Assembly (NCBI GenBank): GCA_034440615.1
Contig: JAOTOM010003835.1
Location: forward strand, 27,501-91,500
Source: Ashinkailepas kermadecensis
Taxonomy: Eukaryota > Arthropoda > Thecostraca > Neolepadidae
Length of the DNA stretch: 64,000 nucleotides
Reading direction: 5' to 3'
Both the position numbers and the translations under genes were made by a program. Of this stretch, positions 1 to 13,734 are shown piece after piece. Positions within the stretch are counted from its first letter, which is position 1. Each line of letters opens with the position of its first letter. A model generated the notes under the pieces. That model saw only the letters and a list, made by a program, of their open reading frames with translations. It was not told the DNA's origin and ran no database searches.

Positions 1-4
1 ACAA

Positions 5-575
5 TCACCTTACAGCAGTTGCATGTAGGAATGCAAACATAGTGCGTCTGGAGTCCCGAAACATATCCAGTGCTGGCTGTACGGCGGTTAATGCGTTCGC
101 AGCTCGGGGTAAGCGGGAGAACAGGCTGGTTGCAATAGCGTTGACGCGGGCACGGGGCACCGCAAACAGGTCGACGCTTCTGGTCCGACGAGACGCGACG
201 CGGAGCGGAAACCTGCCTAGGAGGAACGGACTCTCGCAGCGGCCGTTCAGCAGCCCGTGAAAGAACGACAAATCGAGTAGCTCTCTCCTCCCAGACAGTT
301 TCGTTACGTTGTATTTTTGACAGAGTTCATCGTAATTTCCTAGGTTGTACCTGTCACGCCTGGTTCCTGCCAGAAAAGCCAAGAATTTGTGTTGGATGCG
401 CTCCATCCGATCTAGGTGAGCGCGCGCCGCTCCCGCCCACACTACGCTTCCGTACTCGAGTATGGACCTTACGTTGGCGTAGTAGGCCACTACTACAGCT
501 GTCTTGCTGTAGTTGCCTCTAATCCCCTGTAGGCTACGGATTAAGAGGCCCAAGGCTCTTAATGCTGGCATGTTA
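5..575 (-). pseudogene. LINE reverse transcriptase, C-terminal fragment
   Basis: The minus frame encodes about 190 residues typical of the region after the catalytic palm of jockey/CR1-type LINE reverse transcriptases. Visible are LEYGSVVW, where many LINEs have (K/R)LEY.S.VW, followed by LDRMERIQHKFLAFL, the usual 'ERVQ+KFL' thumb segment, and a leucine/arginine-rich tail. The upstream finger and palm domains are missing: the frame runs directly into a 9-bp tandem repeat at 566-655. The fragment is therefore 5'-truncated, and it may continue past base 1. It differs clearly from the CR1-like copies at 10.1 and 54 kb, so it is a separate LINE family. No endonuclease is visible. Confidence 0.75.
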
Positions 576-655
576 GGCATGTTAAGCATGTTAGGCATGC
601 TGGCATGTTAGGCATGTTAGGCATATTAAGCATGTTAGGGATGTTAGGCATGCTG
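566..655. repeat. 9-bp tandem repeat (ggcatgtta)n
   Basis: About ten imperfect copies of ggcatgtta, with variants such as aagcatgtta and ggcatgctg. It abuts the truncated LINE at its left edge. Confidence 0.85.
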
Positions 656-861
656 GCGCTGCTAGATGGCCCATTCAGCTGGTGAGTTTGCCAACGCAGT
701 GTTATTGAGTGGCGCTGAAGACACACACTTGGATCAGTATCGGCGCCGTCATCATCCCTTTCCGACAGGACTCAGCTTCTGTGTGTAAAAATCGATCCCA
801 CTGTATGGATTACAGCTACCTTTTGAAGCATCACATAGCACACATGCATTAAAGCAGCAGT
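656..861. other. Unassigned spacer
   Basis: No coding frame, RNA or repeat recognised between the 9-bp and 40-bp arrays. Confidence 0.4.
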
Positions 862-1252
862 GGAGACCTCTCTGCAGCCTTGGTGTCCACGATGCAGCGG
901 TGGAGACCTCTCCTCAGCCTTTGGTGTCTGCAATGCATCGGTGGAGACTCTTCTCGGCCTTGGTGTCCACAGTGCAGTGGTGGATACCTGTCCTTGGCCT
1001 TGGTATCCACAATGCAGCGGTGAAGATCTCCTCAGTCTTGGTGTCCGTGGTGGAGATCTCTCCTCAGGCTTGGTGTCCACAATGTAGTGGTGGAGACCTC
1101 TTCTCATCCTTGGTGTCCACAATACAGCGATGGAGACCTCTCCTCAGTCTTGGTGTCCATAATGCAGTGGTGGAGACCTCTTCTCATCCTTGGTGCCCAC
1201 AATGCAGCGGTGGAGACCTCTCCTCATCCTTTGGTGTCTTCAATGCAATTTG
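862..1252. repeat. 40-bp minisatellite, about 10 copies
   Basis: The unit runs approximately from gcagtggtggagacctct to ccttggtgtccacaat, period 40 bp, with scattered substitutions and one shortened unit near 1040. Open frames on both strands here follow from the repeat and show no protein family. Confidence 0.9.
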
Positions 1253-1470
1253 GGTACAGAATACCTATGTATGCCATAAGCCATGTTACGTTTGCTTGCA
1301 GCAGGCGTTCTAGTACGCGCGAGCAATCCGAGTCGACATACAGGTAAAACGGCACATTGCACACAAACATATACAATTGTGTGTAAGGTTGATGCTATCA
1401 AGGCAATGAGAGCGGGTGCTTAACGTCAATATTTGGCCTCCATGCTAAAAGAGCTAAAGTGTAAGGCGCT

Positions 1471-1472
<2 letters not shown>
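1253..1472. other. Unassigned sequence
   Basis: Nothing recognised. Confidence 0.4.
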
Positions 1473-1556
<84 letters not shown>

Positions 1557-1569
1557 GTATCCATATATA

Positions 1570-1653
<84 letters not shown>

Positions 1654-1698
1654 TATATGTATACATATATATACTATATATATATATATATATATATG
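1473..1698. repeat. (TA)n microsatellite
   Basis: About 225 bp of nearly pure TA dinucleotide with a few G or C interruptions in the middle (around 1547-1580) and near the end. Its IYIYIY translations are artefacts. Confidence 0.98.
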
Positions 1699-4526
<2,828 letters not shown>

Positions 4527-4638
4527 ATGAATGATGATGGATGATGAAAACAAACAAATTAAGTGAGATGACTTTATCATCTTTTTATCATACATCTCCA
4601 CATAATTTGTTTTGTTTTCATCATCCATCATCATTCAT
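4527..4638. repeat. Fold-back (palindromic) element between two (TA)n tracts
   Basis: The left arm 4527-4561 (starting atgaatgatgatgg) is repeated in inverse orientation at 4603-4638 with one inserted base, around a loop of about 41 bp. The stem is flanked on both sides by TA repeats, so the symmetry extends outward. It looks like a small fold-back or MITE-like unit that uses TA as its target, or a palindrome made by replication error. No coding capacity. Confidence 0.85.
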
Positions 4639-4654
4639 ACTTGTCTATGTATAA

Positions 4655-4675
4655 TCCACATATATATATATATAG

Positions 4676-4736
<61 letters not shown>
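4655..4736. repeat. (TA)n tract, right flank of fold-back element
   Basis: TA dinucleotide with GA and GT interruptions, the right-hand counterpart of the 4396-4526 tract. Confidence 0.95.
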
Positions 4737-5232
4737 AGCGGCGCGTCAACACCCCGGGTCACTCTCTTCTTCTGTCGTCTTCGTCAGGTGCACTGCACCT
4801 CTGCCGTATCGCCGCCGCCAATATAGAAATGGTTTCTTTGAGCGAGTGTTGAAGTGATGAGTGGAACAGTGAGTGATCGGTTGAAGTGAATTGATGAACT
4901 ATACGCAGCACTGCTCGTCACGGCTGGGTCACCGTGTCTGACTCTGTTTTCCTGCTTTCTTTCCACGTTTTTCGTACTTCTTCATTTCCTAAAGCCACTG
5001 CTCTCTTGAATTGGAGGGTCTCCTTTAGCACTCTTAAATTGGAGTGTTCTTGAATAGGTCCTTGCTCTCTTGAATTGAAGAGTTTCTTCGTCTCCCTTGA
5101 AGTGGGGAGCTCTAACCTACAACCTCTATTATTACGTCCATCTTTATTTAGGTTTACTTCGATTATTTCTTTACATTCTCCCATCATACATTTTTCCGAC
5201 CTCTCACATTGCAATTATTTGTTCCTTTCCCG
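4737..5232. other. Unassigned sequence, no gene seen
   Basis: A GC-richer start followed by CT-rich sequence. Three short direct repeats of a ctctcttgaattggag-like motif occur at about 5000-5090. No recognised protein. Confidence 0.35.
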
Positions 5233-6458
<1,226 letters not shown>

Positions 6459-7250
6459 GGCTATGCCGCTTCACACAAATAATTACTGGTAGGCTGCGCC
6501 GCTTCACAGCTATGTGTTGCGTGACAGTCTACCAGATTCACCACTGGCCAGTGATCGGGCCATAGGAATTCGCTTGCGTTGTCGTCACGGAGCCATTTGC
6601 CTTGCAGCCATGAAGTGAGAAACACGAGTCTACGGTGCTCCCGTTTTGCATTCCTCAGTCGGCCAAACAACATTGGCAGTTCAACGAGCAGGCCACGACT
6701 GGACTCCGATCGACAAGCGGCAATTGATAGCTGCGGATTTCGGACTTCGGCAATGCAAAATGAGCTGGAAGGGTTCGAAGAAGTTCGGTTGCAAAGGTGT
6801 AGCGAAAGGAGATGGGAGGTTTATGATGTCAATGAAGCATTCTCTGACCCTAAAATAATTATATAAAGTCCAATTATTATATATTTTAGAAATTCAGCTA
6901 GAATTCTTGCTGGGGTGGCTTTATGGACCATGATTCAATTGCTAAGCAGAGCTTGTTGTGCCAACCCTGGCCTCATCAATTGATCCACGAATTGCAGTTC
7001 TACAGTATAAATTTGGCAAACGCTTCACGTGCTGTCAATGCATAGACACGGCATCCCGAAAACTCGCTCTCGACCTTATCGTGCCAGTTGCCAACTGACC
7101 CTCGCAGCCGGAGGCTAAAAGCGAGCGCGCGAAGCGATTCGAGCTCGTCTCGCCAGGATAGAGAACACCGATGCTGGCCAGCGCTCAAACCAGCTGAGCT
7201 ACCTGGGCGGCGAATCCCGCGGCGGCACTTGCCTGCTTAATTCAGATCCG
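6459..7250 (-). mobile_element. Outer inverted-repeat arm, left copy
   Basis: This arm is a diverged inverted copy of 8545-9331. Matching landmarks, read outward from the centre: tRNA-like head, conserved gcaactggcacgataa box, caacaagctctgct box, the TP(I/V)DK(R/Q)QLIA frame, gactgtcac box, and the terminal aagcggcgcagcctgcc box. In this copy the short frame at 6646-6858 reads WTPIDKRQLIAADFGLRQ; the right arm has the same peptide with substitutions. The function is unknown. It may be a long composite SINE or the terminal repeats of a DNA transposon whose middle was replaced. Confidence 0.65.
7020..7245 (-). mobile_element. tRNA-derived SINE (copy in left arm)
   Basis: On the minus strand the head reads ..ggtagctcagctggtttgag.. 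(A-box-like) and, about 45 bases later, gagctcgaatcgc (B-box-like), as in a tRNA gene. The tail ggtcagttggcaactggcac is shared with the copy at 8560-8760. It is unlikely to be a functional tRNA because the acceptor stem does not pair. Confidence 0.6.
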
Positions 7251-7324
7251 TTGACAAATCAATTAATTAATTGATTAAATAAATGTCATTAATTGAGAAT
7301 CACGAGTTGTAGGGCGTACGGCAT

Positions 7325-7475
7325 ATGTGGCCATTTGCTCTGCAGCCTTTAGGACGACAGGCAGGTCAGTGCTGTTACTGTCTTTGCGCCTCAGTTGCAC
7401 CCACAGCATTGGATCGTTTATAGTGCAGGCATGGACTACCACTTATATTATTTTGAAAATGGAAAACTGGTAAAC
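7325..7475 (+). repeat. Inner inverted repeat, left arm
   Basis: Pairs with 8013-8163 in inverse orientation at roughly 85% identity by eye, for example catttgctctgc, ggtcagtgctgtt and attggatcgtttatag. It is also distantly similar to the outer arm around 6590-6690, so inner and outer repeats are relatives. Confidence 0.75.
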
Positions 7476-7664
7476 TTCGAGGAATTAGGATTCGGTAGCG
7501 GTGGATGCGACAGAAGGATTGGAAGGAGCGCGCAGACGGTGCAGAAGTGGTGGAGTCGCTATCAGGCCGAAGGCGAGTTGCGCACGAGGACAGGGAAGCG
7601 GCCTGGCCGCCAGCGGACAACCACTCCAGAGGAAGATGCCGCAATTGTTGATGTAAATATTTAA
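7395..7664 (+). pseudogene. Tc1/mariner-like transposase, N-terminal helix-turn-helix fragment
   Basis: An 89-residue open frame. Residues about 35-60 (IGRSAQTVQKWWSRYQ) match the recognition helix of paired-type HTH domains in Tc1/IS630 transposases, where 'S..TV...W..R...' is followed by a 'G....R..GRPR+TT' linker. Here the linker reads GKRPGRQRTTTPEED. The frame ends soon after, with no DDE/D catalytic domain. The codons before residue 30 lie in the inner inverted repeat, which suggests this is the core of a small element bounded by 7325-7475 and 8013-8163. It is broken, so it is either a non-autonomous derivative or an exon of a decayed copy. Confidence 0.55.
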
Positions 7665-8012
7665 TTTTTAGCCTGTATTACTTTGCAAGTATTATTGCAT
7701 GACATTTAACTATATGCAATATGATTAATAACATTGCATGCTCTTCGTAGTTAGGACATACTCAGGATTCCAATGCATATTTGCTTACTATCGTTCTTTG
7801 TGTGGTTTGATCTCTGCCAAGGAACTGTAACGTGTGATGAGGATTTTAGGATTGTAGGATTACGCTTGTTATCAGTATCCCATGGAAGCTTCGGGAATTT
7901 TATCTTGTTTTCAATTACAACAGTGGCGTTCCTATACATGGGTTGAAATGCAGAACAAAATGTTGGATGTGGGCGATTGGCTCAAAGGCGTTTTGAAGTA
8001 ATTATTTAGTGG

Positions 8013-8262
8013 TTTTCTAGTTTTCCCTTTTCAACATAATGTAAGTGGTAGCCCATGCCTGCGCTATAAACGATCCAATGTTGTCGGTGAGACTGAGGCG
8101 CAAAGGCAGGAACAGCACTGACCTGGCTGTCCTCTTAAAGGCCGCAGAGCAAATGGTCACGTGATCATCGCAGAGGCGAATTCCCATCCATGGACGCTGG
8201 CCCGTGGTCAATCTGGTAGACTGTCACGTAACGCCTAACTGTGAAGCGGCGCACCAGGAATG
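8013..8262 (-). repeat. Inner inverted repeat, right arm, with terminal box
   Basis: The 8013-8163 part is the inverse partner of 7325-7475. The continuation 8195-8262 (tctggtagactgtcac, then gtgaagcggcgcacc) is a direct copy of the outer-arm end at 9238-9290. Confidence 0.7.
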
Positions 8263-8544
8263 ACGGATGGCCTGGTTACATTTCGTGCTGAAACAATGTA
8301 AACTAAAAACTTCTTATGTTAAAATTGTTGGATGGTATCCGCTTGAGGAAATATTTACTTTGCGCAGAAATCTGAATATGTCGCTTCCAATACCGTGCAC
8401 AATGCATACAATATACAATACATGCATACAATACCTAATTATATATCATACAACATAGGCCGTACGCTCAAAAATGTATGATTATCAATGTAACAGAAAT
8501 TTGAAATTTTGATGAAGAAATTAATCGATTTGTCAATGAATCTG

Positions 8545-9331
8545 AATTTAGCAAGCAAGTGGCGCCCCAGGATTTTCCGTCCCGGTAGCTCAGTTGGATC
8601 AGGTATTCGCCTGCGCTGGTCACCCCTTTCCTGGCAAAACAGGGTTCGAGTCGCTTCACGTGCTCGCTTTTAGCCCTGGTTGGGAGGGTCAGTTGCAACT
8701 GGCACGATAATGTAGAGAGCGAGCTACTGGGGTGGCCCTTTCAATGTAATTGACAGCACGCGAAGTGTTTTGCTAAACTTCTACTGCCGCACTGCAATTT
8801 ATGGATCGGGTGATGCAGCCAGGGCTCATGCAACAAGCTCTGCTAAGCAATTGGATCCTGGTCCATGAAGCTACCCGAGCAAGAATTCGAACTGAATGTT
8901 CTAAAAAGTGTAAAGCAAAAAATATTATTGTTATTTTAGGGTGAGGATGTTCCATTGACATCATAAACCTCCCCTCTTCTTTCGCTACAACCTTTGCAAC
9001 CGAGCTCCTTCCAACCATTCCAGCTCATTCTGTGTTGCCGAAGTCCGAAATCAACAGCTATCAATTGTTGCTTGTCAACAGGAGTCCAGTGGTAGTCTGC
9101 TCGCTGAACTACCAATGTTGCTTGGCGGACTGAGGAATGCAAGGCGGGAACAGCGTGTTCCTCACTTCATGACTGCATGGCGAATGACCACGGGACGACC
9201 GCACAAGCGAATTCTTATGGCTGGGACACTGACCAGTGGTGAATCTGGTAGACTGTCACGCAGCGCATAGCTGTGAAGCGGCGCAGCCTGCCAGTAATTA
9301 TTGGTGCAAAGCGACACAGCCTACTTTCCTA
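8545..9331 (+). mobile_element. Outer inverted-repeat arm, right copy
   Basis: Partner of 6459-7250. It starts at agcaagcaagtggcg before the tRNA-like head and ends at gacacagcctactttccta, exactly where the hAT element with its target duplication begins. The hAT therefore inserted into this repeat, and its continuation probably lies after 13734. Confidence 0.65.
8578..8760 (+). mobile_element. tRNA-derived SINE (copy in right arm)
   Basis: The head has ggtagctcagttggatcag (A-box-like) and agggttcgagtcgc (canonical B box with T-arm-like pairing), 45-50 bases apart. A non-tRNA body follows (ggtcagttgcaactggcac). Two copies in opposite orientation at 7.1 and 8.6 kb support a pol III SINE rather than a tRNA gene. 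Confidence 0.65.
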
Positions 9332-9339
9332 GTGGACAG
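9332..9339. repeat. Target-site duplication, left (gtggacag)
   Basis: An 8-bp direct repeat with 13727-13734. It fits the hAT target preference nTnnnnAn. Confidence 0.9.
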
Positions 9340-9476
9340 TAGACAGAGACAGTTTGGACCAACCTACCACAACCACATTCGGCCCGGTTGGATTCTGAAT
9401 CCATTTTGCGCGCTGATTTCAGAACTGTTTTTGTGTTTGCTCTAGGGTCATTAGAAATCAAAATGCTTAACTTTTG
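9340..9476 (+). repeat. hAT terminal inverted repeat, left
   Basis: 137 bp, near-identical to the reverse complement of 13590-13726. Differences cluster at the inner end (gtcattagaaatc against gtcatcaaaagtc). Confidence 0.92.
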
Positions 9477-9626
9477 AGCCTTCCTTTTGTCATATATGTA
9501 ATCCGCCTTCTATGACGTATTGTTTAATCCATGAGTTGAAAGCAAAAGTGAATCCTTTGACAGACCGGGGAAGTGGCGGTGTCCAGTCAATGACGGGCAG
9601 TCTAACTGCTGACAGCTGGCAGCACG

Positions 9627-10134
9627 ATGAGACGCCCAAAGGGGAGCAAAGCTCCTCCTGCCAAGCTCAGATCTGGACCTGACAAGATATTCGGGATCAG
9701 GAGGCCCCTGCCCATCAACAAGCTGCCTCTGAATAAAGAGATAGGAAGTGCCCTGGCTTTCGAAGCTGAGCAGGAGAGGATGAGGAAAGGGAAGAAGGGT
9801 ATTGATTGCAAGGACGCCACTGAGAAGGTCACTGAGAAGGTTGTAGAAGTCTACAAGACTGCTAACATCCCTACAATAAGCAAGAAGAAGGTGAAGGAAA
9901 AGATGCAGAAGATGTGGCAGATGAGGAAAGAGAGTCTGAATGAGATAGCCAAGGGCCAGACTGGTATGGACAGGAAGAGAAGGAAGAAGAAGAATGGCAG
10001 TTCAAGAGTGAAGTGAAGAGGAAGTTCAAAGATATAGAGGAGGAACTGTTTGATGTAGCTGATGATGACAACGTTCCTGAGATGGAGAAGGAGTTTCTGG
10101 TCGCCCAGAGGAAGCGTGGGAGGGAGGGCTGTAT
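9627..10134 (+). pseudogene. hAT-like transposase, N-terminal part (before LINE insertion)
   Basis: It starts MRRPKGSKAPPAKLRSGPD and is rich in lysine, with repeats such as ATEKVTEKVVEVY and KKKVKEKMQKMW. The frame shifts near 9990; after that the sequence continues EEEWQFKSEVKRKFKDIEEE and runs into the LINE 3' end at about 10135. The ATG at 9627 is the first in frame and lies 150 bp inside the TIR. The highly basic coiled region is probably the DNA-binding N-terminus, although no BED zinc finger is visible. The second half of the same protein resumes at 11700. Confidence 0.75.
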
Positions 10135-11700
10135 TAAGTCATAAAGTCATAAAGTGTTAAGGCTTAATAAGAGCCACAGGGGCCCATCTGGGTTAAGCCT
10201 ATCTAGAAAGGGTACTAGAAATGTACATATTCTCACCCCAATCAATCCCTTATCCCAAGTTCCTAGGAAGCTACATATCCCAGCCTATCTAGCATCATCC
10301 ACTTGCTATTGCATAACACCCTCAACAATTGCAAGCTCCTCCCATCATACCCATTGTGCTACCATAGCCCCTGCTTAAAGGGTCTGTGCCATGCACACTT
10401 AACATAAATCTCACCCCATCCATCCACATTAGAACTGAAAAACAAGATTTTCCTGTCGAAAAAATTTGTCCACCCTACTTTTAAATACATTCAATGAGGA
10501 ACTCCCCACAACATCAGCAGGCAGCCCATTCCACTGATCAACAACCCTTTGACTGAAGACCTGTTGTCGCTTAACTGTCCTACACCTCAACTTGTCTAAC
10601 CTGAATTGGTGACCCCTGTGTGATACTTTAAACTGAAGAGCACCATTTAAATTGACCTGATCTAGTCCTTTAACAATTTTGTACATTTCAATCATGTCCC
10701 CCCTTAATCTCCTATACTTGAGTGAGTACATATCTAATGCCACAAGCCTTTCTCCATATTCTAAGCTACCTATTCCACGGATGAGTTGTGTTGCTTTGGG
10801 TTGCACTCTTTCTAACTTGTCTATATCTTTTTCTAGGTAGGGGCTCCAAGCTTGCACATAATATTCCAAGTGGGGTCGCACATATGCTAAGTACAGTTTT
10901 TTCATGACTTCCTTGCTCTTGTATGTCACATTTCTATTAATGAGTCCCAGCATTCTGAGTGCCCTGTTCCTCGCTGAGCTACATTGTTTCTCTGCTTTAA
11001 GGTCTTTTGAAACCAACACACCTAAGTCCCTTTCCTCTTCAATAACATCCAGTTCCCTCCCTCCCATTGTATACCTGAAAGTCTCACCTCCAGACCCCAG
11101 ATGCATAACTTTACACTTGTCATAGTTGAATGACATCTGCCATTGATCAGCCCACTTTGTTAAGTCCTCCAAGTCTAGTTGAATATTACTAGATTGATCA
11201 CAACTGTTTGCCACTCCTACCAGCTTGATGTCATCAGCAAATTTGAACACTCTATTCCTCAGCCCTACCTCAATGTTATTCACAAAGATGATAAAGAGAA
11301 GTGACCCTAGAACACAGCCCTGTGGTACTCCACTCAGAACATCCTTCCAATCAGATTTACATCCATTTAACATTACCCTTTGCTTCCTTCCCCTCAACCA
11401 TGCTTCAATCCAACCTAGAACTTTTCCAACAATCCCATGTTGCTGTAGTTGATGAATTAGCCTCCTATGTGGAACTTTATCAAAAGCTTTGCTAAAGTCC
11501 AAGTATACAACATCTATCCTGCTTTGATTGTCTACTTCTTTAGTAACATACTCCATGAACTCCAAAAGGTTAGTTAAACAAGACCTTCGAGATCGAAATC
11601 CATGTTGAGTATCCCTTAAAAGATTGTGCCTATCAAGATGAATCTGAACATTCTGTTTAACCAGATTTTCTAGTACCTTGCAAACTATTGAGGTATTGGT
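10135..11700 (-). mobile_element. CR1-like LINE, 5'-truncated, inserted antisense in the hAT transposase
   Basis: Minus strand, roughly 420 in-frame codons from 11700 to 10429, then a 3' UTR. The protein begins inside the RT domain at TSIVCKVLE and then shows GFRSRRSC, YLDFSKAFDKVPH (RT palm), SGVPQGCVLGSLLF, KFADDIKLVG (FADD catalytic motif), WQMSFNYDKCKVMHLG, ERDLGVLVS, YVRPHLEY and WNGLPADVV at the end. The 3' UTR ends in a gggcccctgtggct box and a tail of ttatgact-type repeats at about 10135-10165. The endonuclease half is absent. The preceding minus-strand frame up to 12306 is antisense hAT sequence and is not LINE protein. Confidence 0.92.
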
Positions 11701-13489
11701 GGAGTAGACATTATAGAGTCCGCCAGGCTGCAGAAAACTAAAGAGAAGGAAGAAAAAGCAGCCAAGAAAAATGCTGAGAACAAAGAGAAGACAGAAAAGA
11801 GGAAGAGGAGAAGTGACGATGATGTGAAAAGAATGATGTCTAAAGTGGCAGTGGAGAACAGTGAGAGCGAGGATGACAATGAAGGAAAGGATGTGAATGA
11901 CAATGAGTACAAATGCCAGGTGAATAAGAAAGAGAAAACAGAGAAAAAGAAAAAGCAGAAGGAAGCAGAGGCTAAACTCGGTGAAACAGCAGATAGGTTC
12001 AAGATATCCAGTGATGCAGTGGCTCATGTCACAAACACCATCAGAGTGGCAGACAACACTATAACTGCAGGGGATAAGAGTAAAGTGATCAATTCCAAGA
12101 CAGTTGAGAGAGCAAGGAAGAAGTCTAGGGAGCAAAAGAAAGACAAATTTCGGGGGTTTGAGGCTAAAGGTCTGATGGTAGATGAAAGGATCAATGACAA
12201 CAAAGTAGAGGTTGGTGTAGGAGAGAAGAACCATACAAGGTTTGCCACTGTAAGGAGTGAGGACTGTGCTGTCATCGGGTACCCCGGCGAGGAGTTCCTG
12301 GGTCACGTGGCCCCGGTGGGGGGGAGGGGGGTGGACCTGGCCACCAGCCTGGTGGGGTTCGTGGAGGAGCGGGCATCAACATCGCCAGCCTGCAGGTGGT
12401 CTTCAGCGATGGTTGCAGCAAGATGGGCGGCTACAACCATGGGTTCATCGCTGAGTTCGAGAGGCTGGTGGGTCGCCCCCTCCTCCACATCCACTGCATC
12501 GTCCACAGCCTGGAGAAGGTGTTCAACCACCTGTTCATCCACTACGCCGGCCACACCACCGGCCCGGCCTTCTGGAGTGGGGAGGAGGCCAAGAGGCTCC
12601 AGGGCAATGTGTGGGACCTGCAGGTGGAGGAGTTGAGGCCATCCCCAGCCCCACCCTCAGGGCCCTGCTGGACGTCATCCCCCCCGCCGTCATGAAGGAG
12701 TTCAACCATGATACCATATATCTGTTGGAGATGGCCGGGGCAGTGGAGTCTGGACAGCTGCAGGAGAGGTGGGTCAGGGCACGGGCTGGTGCAATGACCA
12801 ACGCCCGGTGGCAGAACACGGAGAGCAGGGAGCTGCGGGTGTACATGAGCACGGCCACCCCCAGCGAGGCACAGAGACGCATGACCTCCTTCATCATCCA
12901 CGTCTACGTGCCCTCCTTCCTGGAGATCAGGCAGAGGAACCTGCTGCTGGAGGGTCCCCGCCACCTGATCACCATCGTCACCAGGGTCGTCACCTACTGC
13001 ACCAAGGAGGAGGTGGACATGCTGAAGCCCTACCTCCAGTTCAACGCCTACTTCGCCCAACATGAGGTAGTGCTGGCCTCCCTGCTGGCCTCCAGGGAGA
13101 GGGAGGAGAGGGAGCAGGCCTTGGCCATCGTCAAAAAGCTGAGGAAGAAGGAGCAGAGGAGCAAGGGGAGGACTGTTAGGAAAGTGAAGAACCCCGAGAT
13201 CAACCTGGCGGCCACCAAGTTTTCCGAGCTGGTGGACCTGCAGAAGGCGACCTCCTCTCCTCCCATCCTGTTCCAACACACAGACCAGGAACTGGAACAG
13301 TTCCTGGAGGAGCCCTACTCAGAGCCAGGACTGCCCTGCACCACCACTGCAGTGGAGAGGGGTGTGAAGATGACCACGGAGGCGGCCACCATGGCCAGCG
13401 GGGCCTGGCAGCAGGACATGGTCACGTGGAACAGGCAGTAGGCCAGGAACAGGAACCAGTACTGGGGCAAGAAGGAGTTCAACTGCTGA
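11700..13489 (+). pseudogene. hAT-like transposase, central and C-terminal part (after LINE insertion)
   Basis: The frame resumes as VDIIESARLQKTKEKEEK and runs through an acidic and basic linker. It then has a core with GRGVDLATSLVGF, VVFSDGCSKMGG (candidate catalytic Asp), HIHCIVHSLEK (a CxxH motif), TTGPAFWSG, and ARWQNTESRELRVY (RW motif). The end is AVERGVKMTTEAATMASGAW. D, CxxH and RW in this order match the RNase H-like catalytic core of hAT and related transposases. Frameshifts near 12370 and 12630 and a stop at 13441, with sequence that could continue to 13489, show it is dead. The 12250-13440 part is strikingly GC-rich compared with the N-terminal half. Confidence 0.78.
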
Positions 13490-13589
13490 GTTATATGGAT
13501 AATGATTTACCAATGTTTTTTTATGTATTACACAATATATGTGCCTTCTTGCTACTCGATAGATTACAAGTTGATACTTTCCCGAATGA

Positions 13590-13726
13590 CAAAAGTTAAG
13601 CATTTTGACTTTTGATGACCCTAGAGCAAAAACAAAAACAGTTCTGAAATCAGCGCGCAAAATGGATTCAGAATCCAACCGGGCCGAATGTGGTTGTGGT
13701 AGGTTGGTCCAAACTGTCTCTGTCTA
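13590..13726 (-). repeat. hAT terminal inverted repeat, right
   Basis: Inverse partner of 9340-9476. It ends ctgtctctgtcta immediately before the second gtggacag. Confidence 0.92.
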
Positions 13727-13734
13727 GTGGACAG
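13727..13734. repeat. Target-site duplication, right (gtggacag)
   Basis: Identical to 9332-9339. Confidence 0.9.

Larger units (their letters stand above)
9340..13726 (+). mobile_element. hAT-type DNA transposon, 4387 bp, with TIRs and 8-bp TSD
   Basis: Both ends begin tagacagagacagtttgg and the terminal inverted repeats (9340-9476 and 13590-13726) match over about 137 bp with a few differences. The element is bounded by identical 8-bp duplications. Its plus-strand gene (9627 to about 13489) encodes a transposase-like protein with hAT-type landmarks, interrupted by a CR1-like LINE at 10135-11700 and by frameshifts. The TIRs are long for hAT. The superfamily call rests on the TSD length and consensus and on the D, CxxH and RW motifs. 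Confidence 0.88.

Noticed and set aside
11710..12306. N-terminal half of the 625-codon minus-strand frame
   Set aside because: It is antisense to the hAT transposase; LINE homology begins only at about 11700.
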